Assembly (NCBI RefSeq): GCF_035989885.1
Contig: NZ_CP108518.1
Span: 5,261,001-5,325,000 of the forward strand
DNA length: 64,000 nucleotides
Direction of reading: 5' to 3'
From: Streptomyces sp. NBC_01232
GTDB taxonomy: Bacteria; Actinomycetota; Actinomycetes; Streptomycetales; Streptomycetaceae
In this document: positions 33,042 to 42,158 of the stretch, piece by piece
Numbering within the stretch: position 1 is the first letter of the stretch
Layout: each line of letters starts with the position of its first letter
Program-made: the position numbers and the translations under genes
The notes under the pieces: generated by a model
Databases searched by the model: none
What the model saw: the letters and a program-made list of their open reading frames with translations, nothing else
Told to the model about the DNA's origin: nothing

Positions 33042-34079
33042 TCAGCCGCGTTGGGCCCAGATGTTGGTGCCGGGGGTGGAGACGGCCAGCGAGTCGATCT
33101 CCTTCAACTCGGCCTCGGAGAGCGGCGCGGACGCCAGCGCGGCCACGTTCTCCTCCAGTTGCGGCACGCTCGAAGCGCCGATCAGCGCCGATGTCATCCG
33201 GTCGTCCCGGAGCACCCACTTGAGCGCCAGCTGGGCGAGGGACTGTCCGCGGCGGGCCGCGATCTCGTTCAGCCCGGTGAGCCGGCGGAGCACCTCCTCC
33301 GAGAGCAGGTCCGGGTTCAGGGACTTGCCCTGGGCGGCGCGCGAGTCCGCCGGGATCCCCTTCAGGTACTTGCCGGTGAGCATGCCCTGCGCGAGCGGCG
33401 CGAAGGAGATGCACCCCATGCCGGCGTCCTCCAGGGTGTCCAGCAGCCCGTCCTCCTCCGTCCAGCGGTTGATCATGGAGTACGAGGGCTGGTGGATGAG
33501 CGGGCGCACGCCCATCCCGCGCAGGATCCGCACGGCCTCGGCCGTCTGCTCCGCCGTGTAGGAGGAGACGCCCACGTAGAGGGCCTTGCCCTGCTGGACC
33601 GCGGACGCGAGGGCGCCCATGGTCTCCTCGAGCGGGGTCTCCGGGTCGAAGCGGTGCGAGTAGAAGATGTCGACGTAGTCCACGCCCATCCGCGCCAGCG
33701 AGGCGTCGAGCGAGCTGAGCAGGTACTTGCGGCTGCCCCACTCGCCGTAGGGGCCCGGGTGCATCAAGTAGCCGGCCTTGGTCGAGAGGATCAGCTCGTC
33801 GCGGTGGGACGCGAAGTCCTGCGCGAAGATCTTGCCGAAGTTCAGCTCGGCCGAGCCGGGGGGCGGACCGTAGTTGTTCGCCAGGTCGAAGTGGGTGATG
33901 CCGAGGTCGAAGGCCCGGCGGAGGATCGCCCGCTGGGACTCCAGCGTTCTGTCGTCGCCGAAGTTGTGCCAGAGGCCGAGGGAGACGGCGGGGAGCTTGA
34001 GGCCACTGTGGCCGGTGCGCCGGTACTCCATGGAGTCGTAGCGTGAGGGCTCTGCCCGATAGGGATTGGTATCAGTCAC
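33042..34079 (-). CDS. Aldo/keto reductase (YghZ-type)
   Basis: 345-residue NADPH-dependent TIM-barrel oxidoreductase close to E. coli YghZ (L-glyceraldehyde-3-phosphate reductase) and Kv-beta-like enzymes. Catalytic tetrad candidates: Asp and Tyr in FDLANNYGPPPGSAE, Lys in ILSTKAGY, His in FYSHRFDP. The cofactor-binding end is SALIGASSVPQLEENV. The GTG at 34079 has GGGAGG five bases upstream. It is divergent from the prenyl transferase; a role in methylglyoxal or aldehyde detoxification is likely. Confidence 0.92.
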   Translation of the reverse strand: MTDTNPYRAEPSRYDSMEYRRTGHSGLKLPAVSLGLWHNFGDDRTLESQRAILRRAFDLGITHFDLANNYGPPPGSAELNFGKIFAQDFASHRDELILSTKAGYLMHPGPYGEWGSRKYLLSSLDASLARMGVDYVDIFYSHRFDPETPLEETMGALASAVQQGKALYVGVSSYTAEQTAEAVRILRGMGVRPLIHQPSYSMINRWTEEDGLLDTLEDAGMGCISFAPLAQGMLTGKYLKGIPADSRAAQGKSLNPDLLSEEVLRRLTGLNEIAARRGQSLAQLALKWVLRDDRMTSALIGASSVPQLEENVAALASAPLSEAELKEIDSLAVSTPGTNIWAQRG

Positions 34080-34204
34080 GTTGTCCTCCCTATCACGGAG
34101 TTGTGACGCACCGAGTTGGGTACCCCATCCCACCGCGCAGTAATGTGGCGCACTCGGGGGACCGCAATTCGCACGGGGGCATTGCACGGAGGGGCTGGAA
34201 GATC

Positions 34205-34996
34205 GTGAAGCTGCGCGACCTGGTGTACAGGCTTTACGCACGCCGGGTGGAAGGCCGCCTCGACCATGATGCGGCGCCCAAGCACATCGGCGTCATCCTG
34301 GACGGCAACCGCCGCTGGGCGAAGGCGTCCGGAGGGACGACGGAGCAGGGCCACCAGGCCGGGGCCGACAAGATCTCCGAGATGCTGGGCTGGTGCACCG
34401 AGACGGACGTCGAGGTCGTCACCCTGTGGATGCTCTCCACGGACAACCTGGACCGCCCCGAGGTCGAGCTCCGTCCGCTGCTCAACATCATCGAGAACAC
34501 GGTGCGGGGCCTCGCCGCGGACGGCCGCTGGCGCGTCCACCACGTCGGCAACCTCGACATCCTGCCCGCCCGGACGCAGACCGTGCTCAAGGAGGCCGAG
34601 CAGGCCACCCACGATGCCGGGGGCCCCTCCCGTACCGGAGGCAACGGGCGAGGGATACTCGTCAACGTCGCCGTCGGCTACGGCGGCCGCCAGGAGATCG
34701 CCGACGCGGTCCGCTCGCTGCTCCTGGAGCACTCGCGCAAGGGCACCTCGTTCGAGGAGCTCGCCGAGATCCTCGACATCGACCACATCGCCGAGCACCT
34801 CTACACGCGCGGCCAGCCCGACCCGGACCTCGTCATCCGCACCAGCGGCGAGCAGCGGCTGTCCGGATTCATGTTGTGGCAGAGCGCGCACAGCGAGTAC
34901 TACTTCTGCGACGTGTTCTGGCCCGCCTTCCGCAAGGTCGACTTCCTGCGTGCCCTGCGCGACTACGCGGCCCGCCACCGGCGCTACGGCACCTGA
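34205..34996 (+). CDS. uppS: Isoprenyl transferase (cis-prenyl transferase)
   Basis: 263-residue cis-prenyltransferase that condenses isopentenyl diphosphate onto allylic primers. The conserved pyrophosphate-binding start [14 protein letters not shown] (catalytic Asp near 31), then FxxS-like [12 protein letters not shown] and the C-terminal [27 protein letters not shown]. The last block matches the family signature. It makes either undecaprenyl diphosphate for the cell wall or a shorter Z,E-farnesyl product, as in mycobacteria. GTG start at 34205; GGAGGGG is 15 bases before and GGAAG 4 bases before. Confidence 0.93.
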   Translation: MKLRDLVYRLYARRVEGRLDHDAAPKHIGVILDGNRRWAKASGGTTEQGHQAGADKISEMLGWCTETDVEVVTLWMLSTDNLDRPEVELRPLLNIIENTVRGLAADGRWRVHHVGNLDILPARTQTVLKEAEQATHDAGGPSRTGGNGRGILVNVAVGYGGRQEIADAVRSLLLEHSRKGTSFEELAEILDIDHIAEHLYTRGQPDPDLVIRTSGEQRLSGFMLWQSAHSEYYFCDVFWPAFRKVDFLRALRDYAARHRRYGT

Positions 34997-35298
34997 GTCC
35001 CGTAGGTCCCGGCACCCCCTCCCCTCGAAGCCTTCACCAGGGATTCACCGAGCGTCCGTCATATGCCATGGCATGGCCTGGCCTGTTCGGGGAATATCCC
35101 TTTCAGGTCGATGCCCGATCCACGGGTGTCGAGTCTCAGCGGACGGCATGGGGTCGTCCGCCCGGGAGGCCCTTTGCACCAGGACGCACGTGCGGTTCGC
35201 ACGGACGGAGTGGAGGGCCGGAAATCGGCCCTGGCATGGGTGCCGATGACCGGTCCGGTCTTCATGGCCCGACCTCTTCCGAGGGGGTACGTCCTTCC
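34997..35298 (+). other. Leader region of the phoH-like gene
   Basis: 302 bp without a gene. It contains a perfect 12-bp palindrome ATGCCATGGCAT (35063-35074), a GTGCG-GTT-CGCAC hairpin near 35190-35202 and a hairpin AGGGCCG/CGGCCCT (35214-35232). These may be parts of a structured 5' leader; I match them to no known riboswitch. Confidence 0.4.
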
Positions 35299-36615
35299 GT
35301 GGTGACCAGCACTAAGAGCCGCCTGCCCGACAGGCGGACCTACGTCCTCGACACCAGCGTCCTGCTGGCAGACCCCAACGCGATCTCCCGCTTCGACGAG
35401 CACGAGGTCGTGCTCCCGATCGTGGTGATCACCGAGCTGGAGGCAAAGAGGCACCATCCCGAACTCGGCTACTTCGCGCGCCAGGCCCTGCGCCTGCTCG
35501 ACGACTTCCGGGTTCGAAACGGTCGCCTGGACGCCCCCATCCCGCTGGGCGATATCGGTGGCACCCTGCGTGTCGAGCTCAACCACTCCGACCCGAGCGT
35601 CCTGCCCGCCGGCTTCCGGTTGGGGGACAACGACTCGCGGATCCTCGCGGTCGCCCGCAACCTGCAGGCCGAGGGCTACGACGTCACGGTGGTGTCGAAG
35701 GATCTCCCACTGCGCATCAAGGCCTCCTCCGTGGGGCTGATCGCCGAGGAGTACCGCGCCGAGCTCGCGATCACCGATGCCGGCTGGACCGGTATGAGCG
35801 AGATCGGCCTCTCCGGGGAGCAGGTGGACCTCCTCTTCTCGGAGGACCGCCTCTACGTGCCGGAGGCCGCGGAACTGCCCGTGCACACCGGACTGGTCCT
35901 GCAGTCCGAACGCGGCAAGGCGCTGGGCCGGGTCACGGCGGACGGCAACGTGAAGCTCGTACGCGGTGACCGCGAGGCCTTCGGGCTGCACGGCCGCAGC
36001 GCCGAGCAGCGCATCGCGCTGGACCTCCTCCTCGATCCCGAGATCGGGATCATCTCGATGGGCGGCCGGGCCGGCACCGGAAAATCGGCGCTCGCGCTCT
36101 GCGCGGGGCTGGAGGCGGTGCTGGAGCGGAGGCAGCATCAGAAGGTGATGGTCTTCCGGCCGCTGTACGCGGTGGGCGGTCAGGACCTCGGCTATCTGCC
36201 CGGAGACGCCTCCGAGAAGATGAGCCCCTGGGCGCAGGCGGTCTTCGACACCCTCTCGGCGGTCGCCGGGCGCGAGGTCATCGAGGAGGTGCTGAACCGC
36301 GGGATGCTGGAGGTCCTGCCGCTCACGCACATCCGCGGCCGCTCGCTGCACGACGCCTTCGTGATCGTGGACGAGGCGCAGTCGCTGGAGCGCAATGTCC
36401 TGCTGACCGTTCTGTCCCGTATCGGGGCCAATTCGCGGGTCGTTCTGACCCACGATGTCGCCCAGCGGGACAATCTGCGGGTCGGCCGGTACGACGGAGT
36501 GGTCGCCGTGGTCGAGAAGTTGAAGGGCCACCCGCTCTTCGCCCACATCACGCTGACGCGTTCCGAGCGGTCCCCGATCGCCGCTCTGGTCACCGAGATG
36601 CTCGAGAACCTCTGA
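35299..36615 (+). CDS. PhoH-like ATPase with N-terminal PIN domain
   Basis: 438-residue two-domain protein. The PIN RNase domain is about 10-140 ([12 protein letters not shown] with D16, [22 protein letters not shown]), and the PhoH RNA-helicase-like ATPase is about 220-435 with Walker [10 protein letters not shown] at 255-263 and Walker B FVIVDEAQ near 354-361. PIN-PhoH proteins couple ATP use to RNA unwinding and cleavage. GTG starts at 35299 and 35302 are both possible. It is followed by a strong terminator and is probably monocistronic. Confidence 0.92.
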   Translation: MVTSTKSRLPDRRTYVLDTSVLLADPNAISRFDEHEVVLPIVVITELEAKRHHPELGYFARQALRLLDDFRVRNGRLDAPIPLGDIGGTLRVELNHSDPSVLPAGFRLGDNDSRILAVARNLQAEGYDVTVVSKDLPLRIKASSVGLIAEEYRAELAITDAGWTGMSEIGLSGEQVDLLFSEDRLYVPEAAELPVHTGLVLQSERGKALGRVTADGNVKLVRGDREAFGLHGRSAEQRIALDLLLDPEIGIISMGGRAGTGKSALALCAGLEAVLERRQHQKVMVFRPLYAVGGQDLGYLPGDASEKMSPWAQAVFDTLSAVAGREVIEEVLNRGMLEVLPLTHIRGRSLHDAFVIVDEAQSLERNVLLTVLSRIGANSRVVLTHDVAQRDNLRVGRYDGVVAVVEKLKGHPLFAHITLTRSERSPIAALVTEMLENL

Positions 36616-36655
36616 GGTCGAATCGGTCAAAAACCTCATAGCGGGAAGGTGAGTT

Positions 36656-36698
36656 GACGCCGCCCGGCAAAGGCCGCAGAGCCTAGCCGGGCGGCGTC
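36656..36698 (+). terminator. Terminator after the phoH-like gene
   Basis: Perfect 13-bp stem GACGCCGCCCGGC (36656-36668) / GCCGGGCGGCGTC (36686-36698), loop 17 nt. Confidence 0.7.
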
Positions 36699-37028
36699 CT
36701 GCTGCACAGGTGTTTGTTCAAATCAGTGGCGACATGCCAGGTGTGACCTTTCACACGCAACGGAGAATTGCCTTGCGGTGTCGCGTTCCGGCAGAGTCTG
36801 GTTTCCGTCAGGCCCCGCATACGGCATATCTGTATCTCTCGTGAGGTACGCGCAGCACCACAACTCCACAGTCGATCGCCGTATGCCGCCCGGAGCTTCA
36901 CGCGGCAGCCCCCGCAAGGGAGTTGCCCACGGGCCCGCGCCTCCAGTGACCGTAGAACCACGGAGGCCAGTGTCGAGGGCACTATTGCGGCCGCGCGGTC
37001 ACTGCGGACGCTGCTGGAAGGACACCGT
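36699..37028 (+). other. Upstream region of the transglycosylase gene
   Basis: 330-bp gap. I see a possible long leader but no convincing ydaO (c-di-AMP) riboswitch, although cell-wall hydrolases in Streptomyces often have one: the GGGGAACCC-type core of that motif is missing. No gene with good codon bias. Confidence 0.4.
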
Positions 37029-37730
37029 GTGAGCCGGATCTCGGTCCGGGGGTTCGCCGTGGCTTCGGCCACCGCGGTCACCACCGTCGGCGCAGTCGTG
37101 GGCGTTGCCACCGGCGACCCCACGAACGATCTCGAGACGACCGCGTCCGGCGCGACTCTCCTTGCCGACATCCCGGTCGGCGACCAGGCACAGGTCCAGA
37201 GCGCGTCCCTGACGCAGCAGGCCGAAGCCATCGCCCACTCCGCCGATGCCGACGCCAAGCGTTCCATCGAGGAGGCGGCCCGCGTCCAGGCCGCCGAGGA
37301 CGCCAAGTCCAAGAAGGCGGAGGCCGAGAAGGAGAAGGCCGAGGCCGACGCCAAGGCGAAGAGGGAACGCGAGGAGAAGGAGCAGGCCGCCAGCCGCTCC
37401 GCCCGTGACGCCGGGGACTTCGCGCTCCAGAGCTCCTACACGGTCGCGCAGGTCAAGGCCATCGCTCAGCAGATGGTCCCGGCCGGCCAGTTCCAGTGCT
37501 TCTCGAACATCATCAACCAGGAATCCACCTGGAACTACCTGGCCGTGAACAAGTCCTCGGGCGCGTACGGTCTGGTCCAGGCACTCCCCGGTTCGAAGAT
37601 GGCCTCGGCCGGCGCGGACTGGCGCACCAACCCCGCCACGCAGATCAAGTGGGGCCTGAACTACATGGAAGACCGCTACGGCAGCCCCTGCGCCGCCTGG
37701 AGCTTCCACCAGAACAACGGCTGGTACTGA
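37029..37730 (+). CDS. Secreted lytic transglycosylase (SLT domain)
   Basis: 233-residue exported peptidoglycan hydrolase. Signal sequence about 1-33 (VSRISVRGFAVASATAVTTVGAVVGVATG), then a Lys/Glu/Ala-rich coiled-coil about 75-135 (EKEKAEADAKAKREREEKEQA), then a small SLT-like catalytic domain about 145-233 with catalytic E165 in NIINQESTWNY and SGAYGLVQALPGSKM. The pair of cysteines (QCFSN and SPCAAW) may form a disulfide. The GTG at 37029 has GGAAGGA 7 bases upstream; longer in-frame starts cover a non-coding-like stretch. It cleaves glycan strands during growth or resuscitation. Confidence 0.9.
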   Translation: MSRISVRGFAVASATAVTTVGAVVGVATGDPTNDLETTASGATLLADIPVGDQAQVQSASLTQQAEAIAHSADADAKRSIEEAARVQAAEDAKSKKAEAEKEKAEADAKAKREREEKEQAASRSARDAGDFALQSSYTVAQVKAIAQQMVPAGQFQCFSNIINQESTWNYLAVNKSSGAYGLVQALPGSKMASAGADWRTNPATQIKWGLNYMEDRYGSPCAAWSFHQNNGWY

Positions 37731-37777
37731 CGGACCGCGGCAGCGGGCTGCGCTGCCGTACCGCTGCTCAACCCGGG

Positions 37778-37810
37778 GGAGCCCCGCACCGTCCTACGGT
37801 GCGGGGCTCC
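37778..37810 (+). terminator. Terminator after the transglycosylase gene
   Basis: Perfect 15-bp stem GGAGCCCCGCACCGT (37778-37792) / ACGGTGCGGGGCTCC (37796-37810), loop of three. Confidence 0.8.
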
Positions 37811-37868
37811 TCGCGTGTACGGTCTTCGAGGTGAGCCCGCAGACCGGGGGCGGGGGAAGGAAAGCGAC

Positions 37869-39260
37869 ATGGCGAACAGGGAAGGCTGGCTCGGCCGGCT
37901 CGGGAACAGGCTGAACCGGATGGAGGCGCGGCTCAACGAGCGGCGCGCCGAGGTCGAGGCCGAGACCAGTGGCGACCTGTCGGGCCGCACCGGGCCTGCG
38001 GGAGCACCGGCGGCGACCGAGGCGCCGGCCGCGGTGCTGACCGTCCCCGCGCCGCCCGTCGTACCGCCCGCGATCCCCGCGCCCCACCCCGTCAAGCCGG
38101 CCGTGCCCACGCGCCCCGACCCGGCGAGCGTCGTCCCCTGGGGGATGCGCGTCGCCGCCGAGGCCAGCTGGCGGCTGCTGCTGCTCGCCGGGATGCTCTG
38201 GGTGCTGATGAAGGTGATCAGCGAAGTCCGCCTGGTGGTCCTCGCCTTCGCCGCCGCCATGCTCGTCACGGCGATGCTCCAGCCCTTCGTGGTCCGGCTG
38301 CGCCGGCTGGGCCTGCCGCGCGGTCTGGCCACGGCCGTCACGGCGATCCTCGGCTTCGTCGTCATCGGGCTCGTCGGCTGGTTCGTGGTCTGGCAGGTCA
38401 TGGAGAACCTCGACGACCTCTCCGACCGGGTCCGCGACGGCATCAACGAACTCAAGCTCTGGGCACTGGACAGTCCGTTCCACGTGACCGAGAAGCAGAT
38501 CAACGACATCGCGAAGAACCTCAGCGAGACCATCGGCACCAACACCGAGCAGATCACCTCCGCCGGACTGCAGGGCGTGACGGTGCTCGTCGAGGTCCTG
38601 ACGGGCATTCTGCTCGCGATGTTCTCCACGCTCTTCCTGCTCTACGACGGCAAGCGCATCTGGAACTGGGCGCTGGGCCTGGTCCCGGCCGCCGCCCGGG
38701 CGGGTGTCGCCGGCGCCGGTCCGCGCGCCTGGCGCACGCTGACCGCGTACGTGCGCGGCACGGTCATCGTCGCCCTCATCGACGCCATCTTCATCGGCCT
38801 CGGCATCTACTTCCTGGACGTGCCGATGGCGGTGCCGCTGGCCGTCTTCATCTTCCTGTTCGCCTTCATCCCGCTGGTCGGCGCCGTGGTGTCGGGAGCC
38901 CTCGCGGTGGTCGTGGCACTCGTGACGCAGGGCGTGTTCACCGCCCTGATGGTGCTGCTGGTGGTGCTGGCGGTGCAGCAGATCGAGGGCCACGTGCTCC
39001 AGCCCTTCATCCTGGGCAGGGCGGTACGGGTGCACCCGCTCGCGGTGGTGCTCTCGGTGGCCGCCGGCGGGATGATCGCGGGCATCGGCGGCGCCGTCGT
39101 CGCCGTACCGCTGGTGGCCGTCACCAACACGGTGGTGGGATATCTGAAGGCGTACTCGCGCGACCAGCACCACCTCGGAGCCGGAATGGTCGGCCCGGCC
39201 CCGCACGGCTCGACTGCCCTGAACGCGGTACCCGACCGCGAGGGCACCACCACGTTCTAG
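37869..39260 (+). CDS. AI-2E family transporter-like membrane protein
   Basis: 463-residue polytopic membrane protein of the AI-2E (PerM/TqsA) family. A cytoplasmic Pro/Ala-rich N-terminus of about 100 residues precedes eight predicted helices with the family layout: three helices (about 105-180), an extracytoplasmic helical domain (about 185-245), then five helices. Conserved text includes LFLLYDGKRIWNWALGLVP and VQQIEGHVLQPFILGRAVRVHPLAV. Despite the name, members act as sodium or proton antiporters or unknown exporters. ATG at 37869. Confidence 0.9.
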   Translation: MANREGWLGRLGNRLNRMEARLNERRAEVEAETSGDLSGRTGPAGAPAATEAPAAVLTVPAPPVVPPAIPAPHPVKPAVPTRPDPASVVPWGMRVAAEASWRLLLLAGMLWVLMKVISEVRLVVLAFAAAMLVTAMLQPFVVRLRRLGLPRGLATAVTAILGFVVIGLVGWFVVWQVMENLDDLSDRVRDGINELKLWALDSPFHVTEKQINDIAKNLSETIGTNTEQITSAGLQGVTVLVEVLTGILLAMFSTLFLLYDGKRIWNWALGLVPAAARAGVAGAGPRAWRTLTAYVRGTVIVALIDAIFIGLGIYFLDVPMAVPLAVFIFLFAFIPLVGAVVSGALAVVVALVTQGVFTALMVLLVVLAVQQIEGHVLQPFILGRAVRVHPLAVVLSVAAGGMIAGIGGAVVAVPLVAVTNTVVGYLKAYSRDQHHLGAGMVGPAPHGSTALNAVPDREGTTTF

Positions 39261-39340
39261 CCGGTGCCCTGGGCGCACCTGCCGTGCTGTGGGCAGGTGA
39301 GCCCGCACACCCCTCAGCGGAACCGAGTATTCCGTCGATC

Positions 39341-39394
39341 AGGGCTGCAATGATCGAATGGATGCGCGTCCTGGTGACTGCGCTGCGGAAACAG
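39341..39394 (+). pseudogene. C-terminal relic of a third paralogue
   Basis: Codons 39341-39394 spell RAAMIEWMRVLVTALRKQ, closely like the C-terminal end of the next gene (AAMIEDMRALIAALKEQ) and of the one after it (VVEDMRALMTALRTG). No gene body remains before it and the frame runs on without stop. This looks like the tail of a deleted tandem copy just upstream of the surviving two. Confidence 0.6.
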
Positions 39395-39413
39395 GGACCA
39401 CTGGGGGACAGGC

Positions 39414-40130
39414 ATGATCACCGATCCGGAGCTCGACGAGGAGTGGAAGACCGAGTCGTTGGAGCCGGCGCGGTCGGGCCGGCCGGCGGAGCAACCCGCC
39501 GCGCGCGAGCGGACGGCGGCAGGCGCGGGCCCGCGTCCGTGGCTGTGGGCGCTGGGCGGCGCCCTGGTCGCATCGGCGGTCTGGGCCGGCGGGCTGTACG
39601 CCTCGGGGGACCTGACGGCCGGGCCCGAGATCTCCTACCGGGCGCCTGAGAACCTGTGCGAGGACTTCCGGGCCCAGGCGCTGAGCGGGATCACCGGGGA
39701 CATGCACAAGCAGAGGCCGGTGAACCACGAGAGCGACCACCCGGCCGTGTACACGGCACGGTGTGTCCTGGAGAACGCCGGGCAGGACGGGGTGGCGACG
39801 GACTTCCTCGTGGAGGCACGGGTCGAGCTGCACAAGAAGACCGATCCCTCGGGCGAGTTCGACGTCCCGGTGCCCGGCAACATCGCCTGGGCGGGTGCCG
39901 GGCGCACCGCGGCGGTGCCGGACCTCGGGGAGCGCGCAGTGATGACCGTGATGCCGACCGACACCTCGCTGAACCTCAGAGTGCTGGACGGCGGCGTGGT
40001 GTTCACCCTGGAAGTGGGCGCCTACACCCTCGGGGAGAAGAACGGCCGACCGGCTACTGACGCCGACGCGGTCCAGGCGGCGATGATCGAGGACATGCGC
40101 GCGCTGATCGCAGCGCTCAAGGAGCAGTAG
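39414..40130 (+). CDS. Membrane-anchored hypothetical protein, tandem paralogue 1
   Basis: 238-residue protein with a cytoplasmic Pro/Ala/Arg-rich N-terminus, one membrane helix at about 44-62 (PWLWALGGALVASAVWAGGLYASG) and an extracytoplasmic domain of about 175 residues with a Cys pair (LCEDF and ARCVLENAG). Probably a single-pass type II protein. No family recognised. It is a clear paralogue of the next gene: both share GGLYA-G, an EPE/GPE-I/V-x-YR start of the outer domain, VELHKKTDPS-EF and a VEDMRAL tail. ATG at 39414. Confidence 0.7.
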   Translation: MITDPELDEEWKTESLEPARSGRPAEQPAARERTAAGAGPRPWLWALGGALVASAVWAGGLYASGDLTAGPEISYRAPENLCEDFRAQALSGITGDMHKQRPVNHESDHPAVYTARCVLENAGQDGVATDFLVEARVELHKKTDPSGEFDVPVPGNIAWAGAGRTAAVPDLGERAVMTVMPTDTSLNLRVLDGGVVFTLEVGAYTLGEKNGRPATDADAVQAAMIEDMRALIAALKEQ

Positions 40131-40141
40131 GGGGGGCGGGC

Positions 40142-40867
40142 GTGATCGGGGAGCCCGAGCTCGACGGGGAGTGGGGGCCGGCGGCCGGCCAGGCCGGTCC
40201 CGCACAGGAGGTCGTGGCGAGCGAGCCCGTACCGGCCCGGAGGCGGGCGCGGCCGTGGTGGTGGGTGGCGGGCGCGGTCGTGGTCACCTCCGCGCTGTGG
40301 GCGGGCGGGCTGTACGCCTACGGCCACCGCCTGGCCGAACCGGAGGTCCACTACCGGGTGGTGGACGACCTGTGCGCCCCGTTCGCGGCCCCAGTGCTGG
40401 GCGAGCTGATGGGCGGCCTCACGGAGACCGCCCCCCAGGCGGGCGGCCGGCATCCGGCGCTCGACTGGGCGGCGTGCAGCCGCAGCAGGGACCGGGCGAA
40501 CGCTTCTGCCGGGAGCGTCGACGTCAGGGCCATGGTCGAACTGCACAGGAAGACCGATCCGTCGGTCGAGTTCGCACTCGACACCCCCTCCAGCAGATGG
40601 TTCGGCCCCGACGGCGAAGGGTGGGAATCGGTGCCCGGCCTCGGGGAGCAGGCCCTCGTCACCCGCGACCAGAGAGGTGACGGACTGCGGCTGCGGGTCC
40701 GGGACGGCGGAGCGGTCTTCACCGTCGACGTGATGATCTTCAGGTCTTTCGGCGAGGACGGCCCCGACCCCACGGTGACCCCCCTGCCCCACCCCGACCG
40801 GGATGTCCTCGTCGCGGCGGTGGTCGAGGACATGCGCGCGCTGATGACCGCGCTGCGCACGGGCTGA
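40142..40867 (+). CDS. Membrane-anchored hypothetical protein, tandem paralogue 2
   Basis: 241-residue paralogue of the preceding gene, 11 bp after it. Same layout: Arg/Pro-rich inside, one helix (WWWVAGAVVVTSALWAGGLYAYG), outer domain with VHYRVVDDLCAPF, VELHRKTDPSVEF and a C-terminal VVEDMRALMTALRTG. GTG at 40142 with GGGGGGCGG upstream. Divergence is high outside the shared blocks, so the copies are old and probably specialised. Function unknown. Confidence 0.7.
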   Translation: MIGEPELDGEWGPAAGQAGPAQEVVASEPVPARRRARPWWWVAGAVVVTSALWAGGLYAYGHRLAEPEVHYRVVDDLCAPFAAPVLGELMGGLTETAPQAGGRHPALDWAACSRSRDRANASAGSVDVRAMVELHRKTDPSVEFALDTPSSRWFGPDGEGWESVPGLGEQALVTRDQRGDGLRLRVRDGGAVFTVDVMIFRSFGEDGPDPTVTPLPHPDRDVLVAAVVEDMRALMTALRTG

Positions 40868-40870
40868 ACG

Positions 40871-40910
40871 CACAGGGCCCCGGGACCGTTTCCGGTCCCG
40901 GAGCCCTGTG
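40871..40910. terminator. Bidirectional terminator
   Basis: Long hairpin between convergent genes: CACAGGGC...GGGACCG (40871-40887) pairs with CGGTCCC...GCCCTGTG (40893-40910) across a TTT loop with one internal mismatch. Confidence 0.7.
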
Positions 40911-40928
40911 TCGTCGTACGCGGTGCCG

Positions 40929-41465
40929 TTACTCGGCGGCGAGGGCGGCCTCGGCGTCGAGGGTGACGGCGACGGCCTGGATCACCGAGGCGATCTTGAA
41001 GGCCTCCTGGATCGTCTCGCGGTCGACGCCCGCCTTGCGCAGGACCTGCTCGTGCGAGTCCAGGCACTGGCCGCAGCCGTTGATCGCGGAGACCGCGAGC
41101 GACCACAGCTCGAAGTCGACCTTCTCCACGCCCGGGTTGCCGATGACGTTCATCCGCAGGCCCGCGCGCAGCGTGCCGTACTCCGGGTCGGAGAGCAGGT
41201 GCCGGGTGCGGTAGAAGACGTTGTTCATCGCCATGACCGCGGCGGCGGACTTGGCGGCGGTGTACGCCTCCGGCGAGAGGTTCGCCTTCGCCTCGGGCTC
41301 CAGCTCACGCAGGACACGAGCGGAACGGGCGGCGATCGCGCAGGACAGGACCGTGCCCCACAGCTGCTGCTGCGGGAGGTCGCTGTTGCCGATGACCGAA
41401 CCGAGGTTCAGCTTCAGGTCCTTGGCGAAGTCCGGTATGGCCGACTTCAGGGAGTCGAGGGACAT
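40929..41465 (-). CDS. ahpD: Alkyl hydroperoxide reductase AhpD
   Basis: 178-residue AhpD with the CGQC redox motif near residues 130-133 followed by DSHE (catalytic His), as in the mycobacterial enzyme. AhpD passes electrons to AhpC and has weak peroxidase activity of its own. It lies 3 bp after ahpC on the same strand, a standard ahpCD operon. ATG at 41465. Expression is likely OxyR-dependent because oxyR is divergent from the operon. Confidence 0.95.
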   Translation of the reverse strand: MSLDSLKSAIPDFAKDLKLNLGSVIGNSDLPQQQLWGTVLSCAIAARSARVLRELEPEAKANLSPEAYTAAKSAAAVMAMNNVFYRTRHLLSDPEYGTLRAGLRMNVIGNPGVEKVDFELWSLAVSAINGCGQCLDSHEQVLRKAGVDRETIQEAFKIASVIQAVAVTLDAEAALAAE

Positions 41466-41468
41466 CCG

Positions 41469-42023
41469 TCACTCACCGGCCAGCAGCGCGCCGGCGTCGA
41501 TGGTGCTGTCGCCCTTGTTCCAGTTGCACGGGCACAGCTCGTCGGTCTGCAGGGCGTCGAGGACCCGCAGGACCTCCTTGGGGTTACGGCCCACGGAACC
41601 GGCGGTCACCATCGAGAACTGGATCTCGTTGTTCTGGTCCACGATGAAGACGGCGCGCATCGGCAGGCCGTCCTCGCCCAGGATGCCCAGCTCGGCCGAC
41701 AGCTCGCGCTTGATGTCGGACATCATCGGGAAGGGCAGGTCACGCAGGTCGGCGTGGTCCTTGCGCCAGGCGTGGTGCACGTACTCGGAGTCGAGCGAGA
41801 AGCCGAGGACCTGTGCGTCGCGGTCGGCGAACTCCTCGTTCAGCTTGCCGAAGGCGGCGATCTCGGTCGGGCACACGAAGGTGAAGTCCAGCGGCCACGC
41901 GAAGATGACCTTCCACTTGCCCTCGTAGGTCTTGTGGTCGATCTGCGCGAACTCGGAACCGGCCTCGAGCGAGACGCAAGCGGTCAGGTCGAAGGCGGGG
42001 AACTTGTCACCAACAGTGAGCAC
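41469..42023 (-). CDS. ahpC: Alkyl hydroperoxide reductase AhpC (2-Cys peroxiredoxin)
   Basis: 184-residue peroxiredoxin that reduces hydrogen peroxide, organic peroxides and peroxynitrite. Peroxidatic C51 in DFTFVCPTE and resolving cysteines C164/C166 in DELCPCNW, the actinobacterial CPC arrangement used with AhpD. GTG start at 42023 with AGGAG upstream. It is the first gene of the ahpCD operon and divergent from oxyR (135-bp gap to the oxyR start). Confidence 0.96.
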   Translation of the reverse strand: MLTVGDKFPAFDLTACVSLEAGSEFAQIDHKTYEGKWKVIFAWPLDFTFVCPTEIAAFGKLNEEFADRDAQVLGFSLDSEYVHHAWRKDHADLRDLPFPMMSDIKRELSAELGILGEDGLPMRAVFIVDQNNEIQFSMVTAGSVGRNPKEVLRVLDALQTDELCPCNWNKGDSTIDAGALLAGE

Positions 42024-42158
42024 GCGCTCTCCTAATGCAGTGGAAAATAACCCTTTTGGGGGTTTTCCGACGGGGTTGGACGTATCTCACATGCTGACAC
42101 ACCTGCATTGATTACAGAAATAGCTACTCTTGTGGCTGGTGATCGGAGGTGCCTATCA

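Noticed and set aside
36699..37028. ydaO-type c-di-AMP riboswitch before the transglycosylase
   Set aside because: Expected by analogy with Streptomyces wall hydrolases, but the conserved core sequence could not be found.
42024..42158. Specific OxyR binding site between ahpC and oxyR
   Set aside because: The gap very likely contains one, but I could not place a convincing dyad by eye, so it is not listed.
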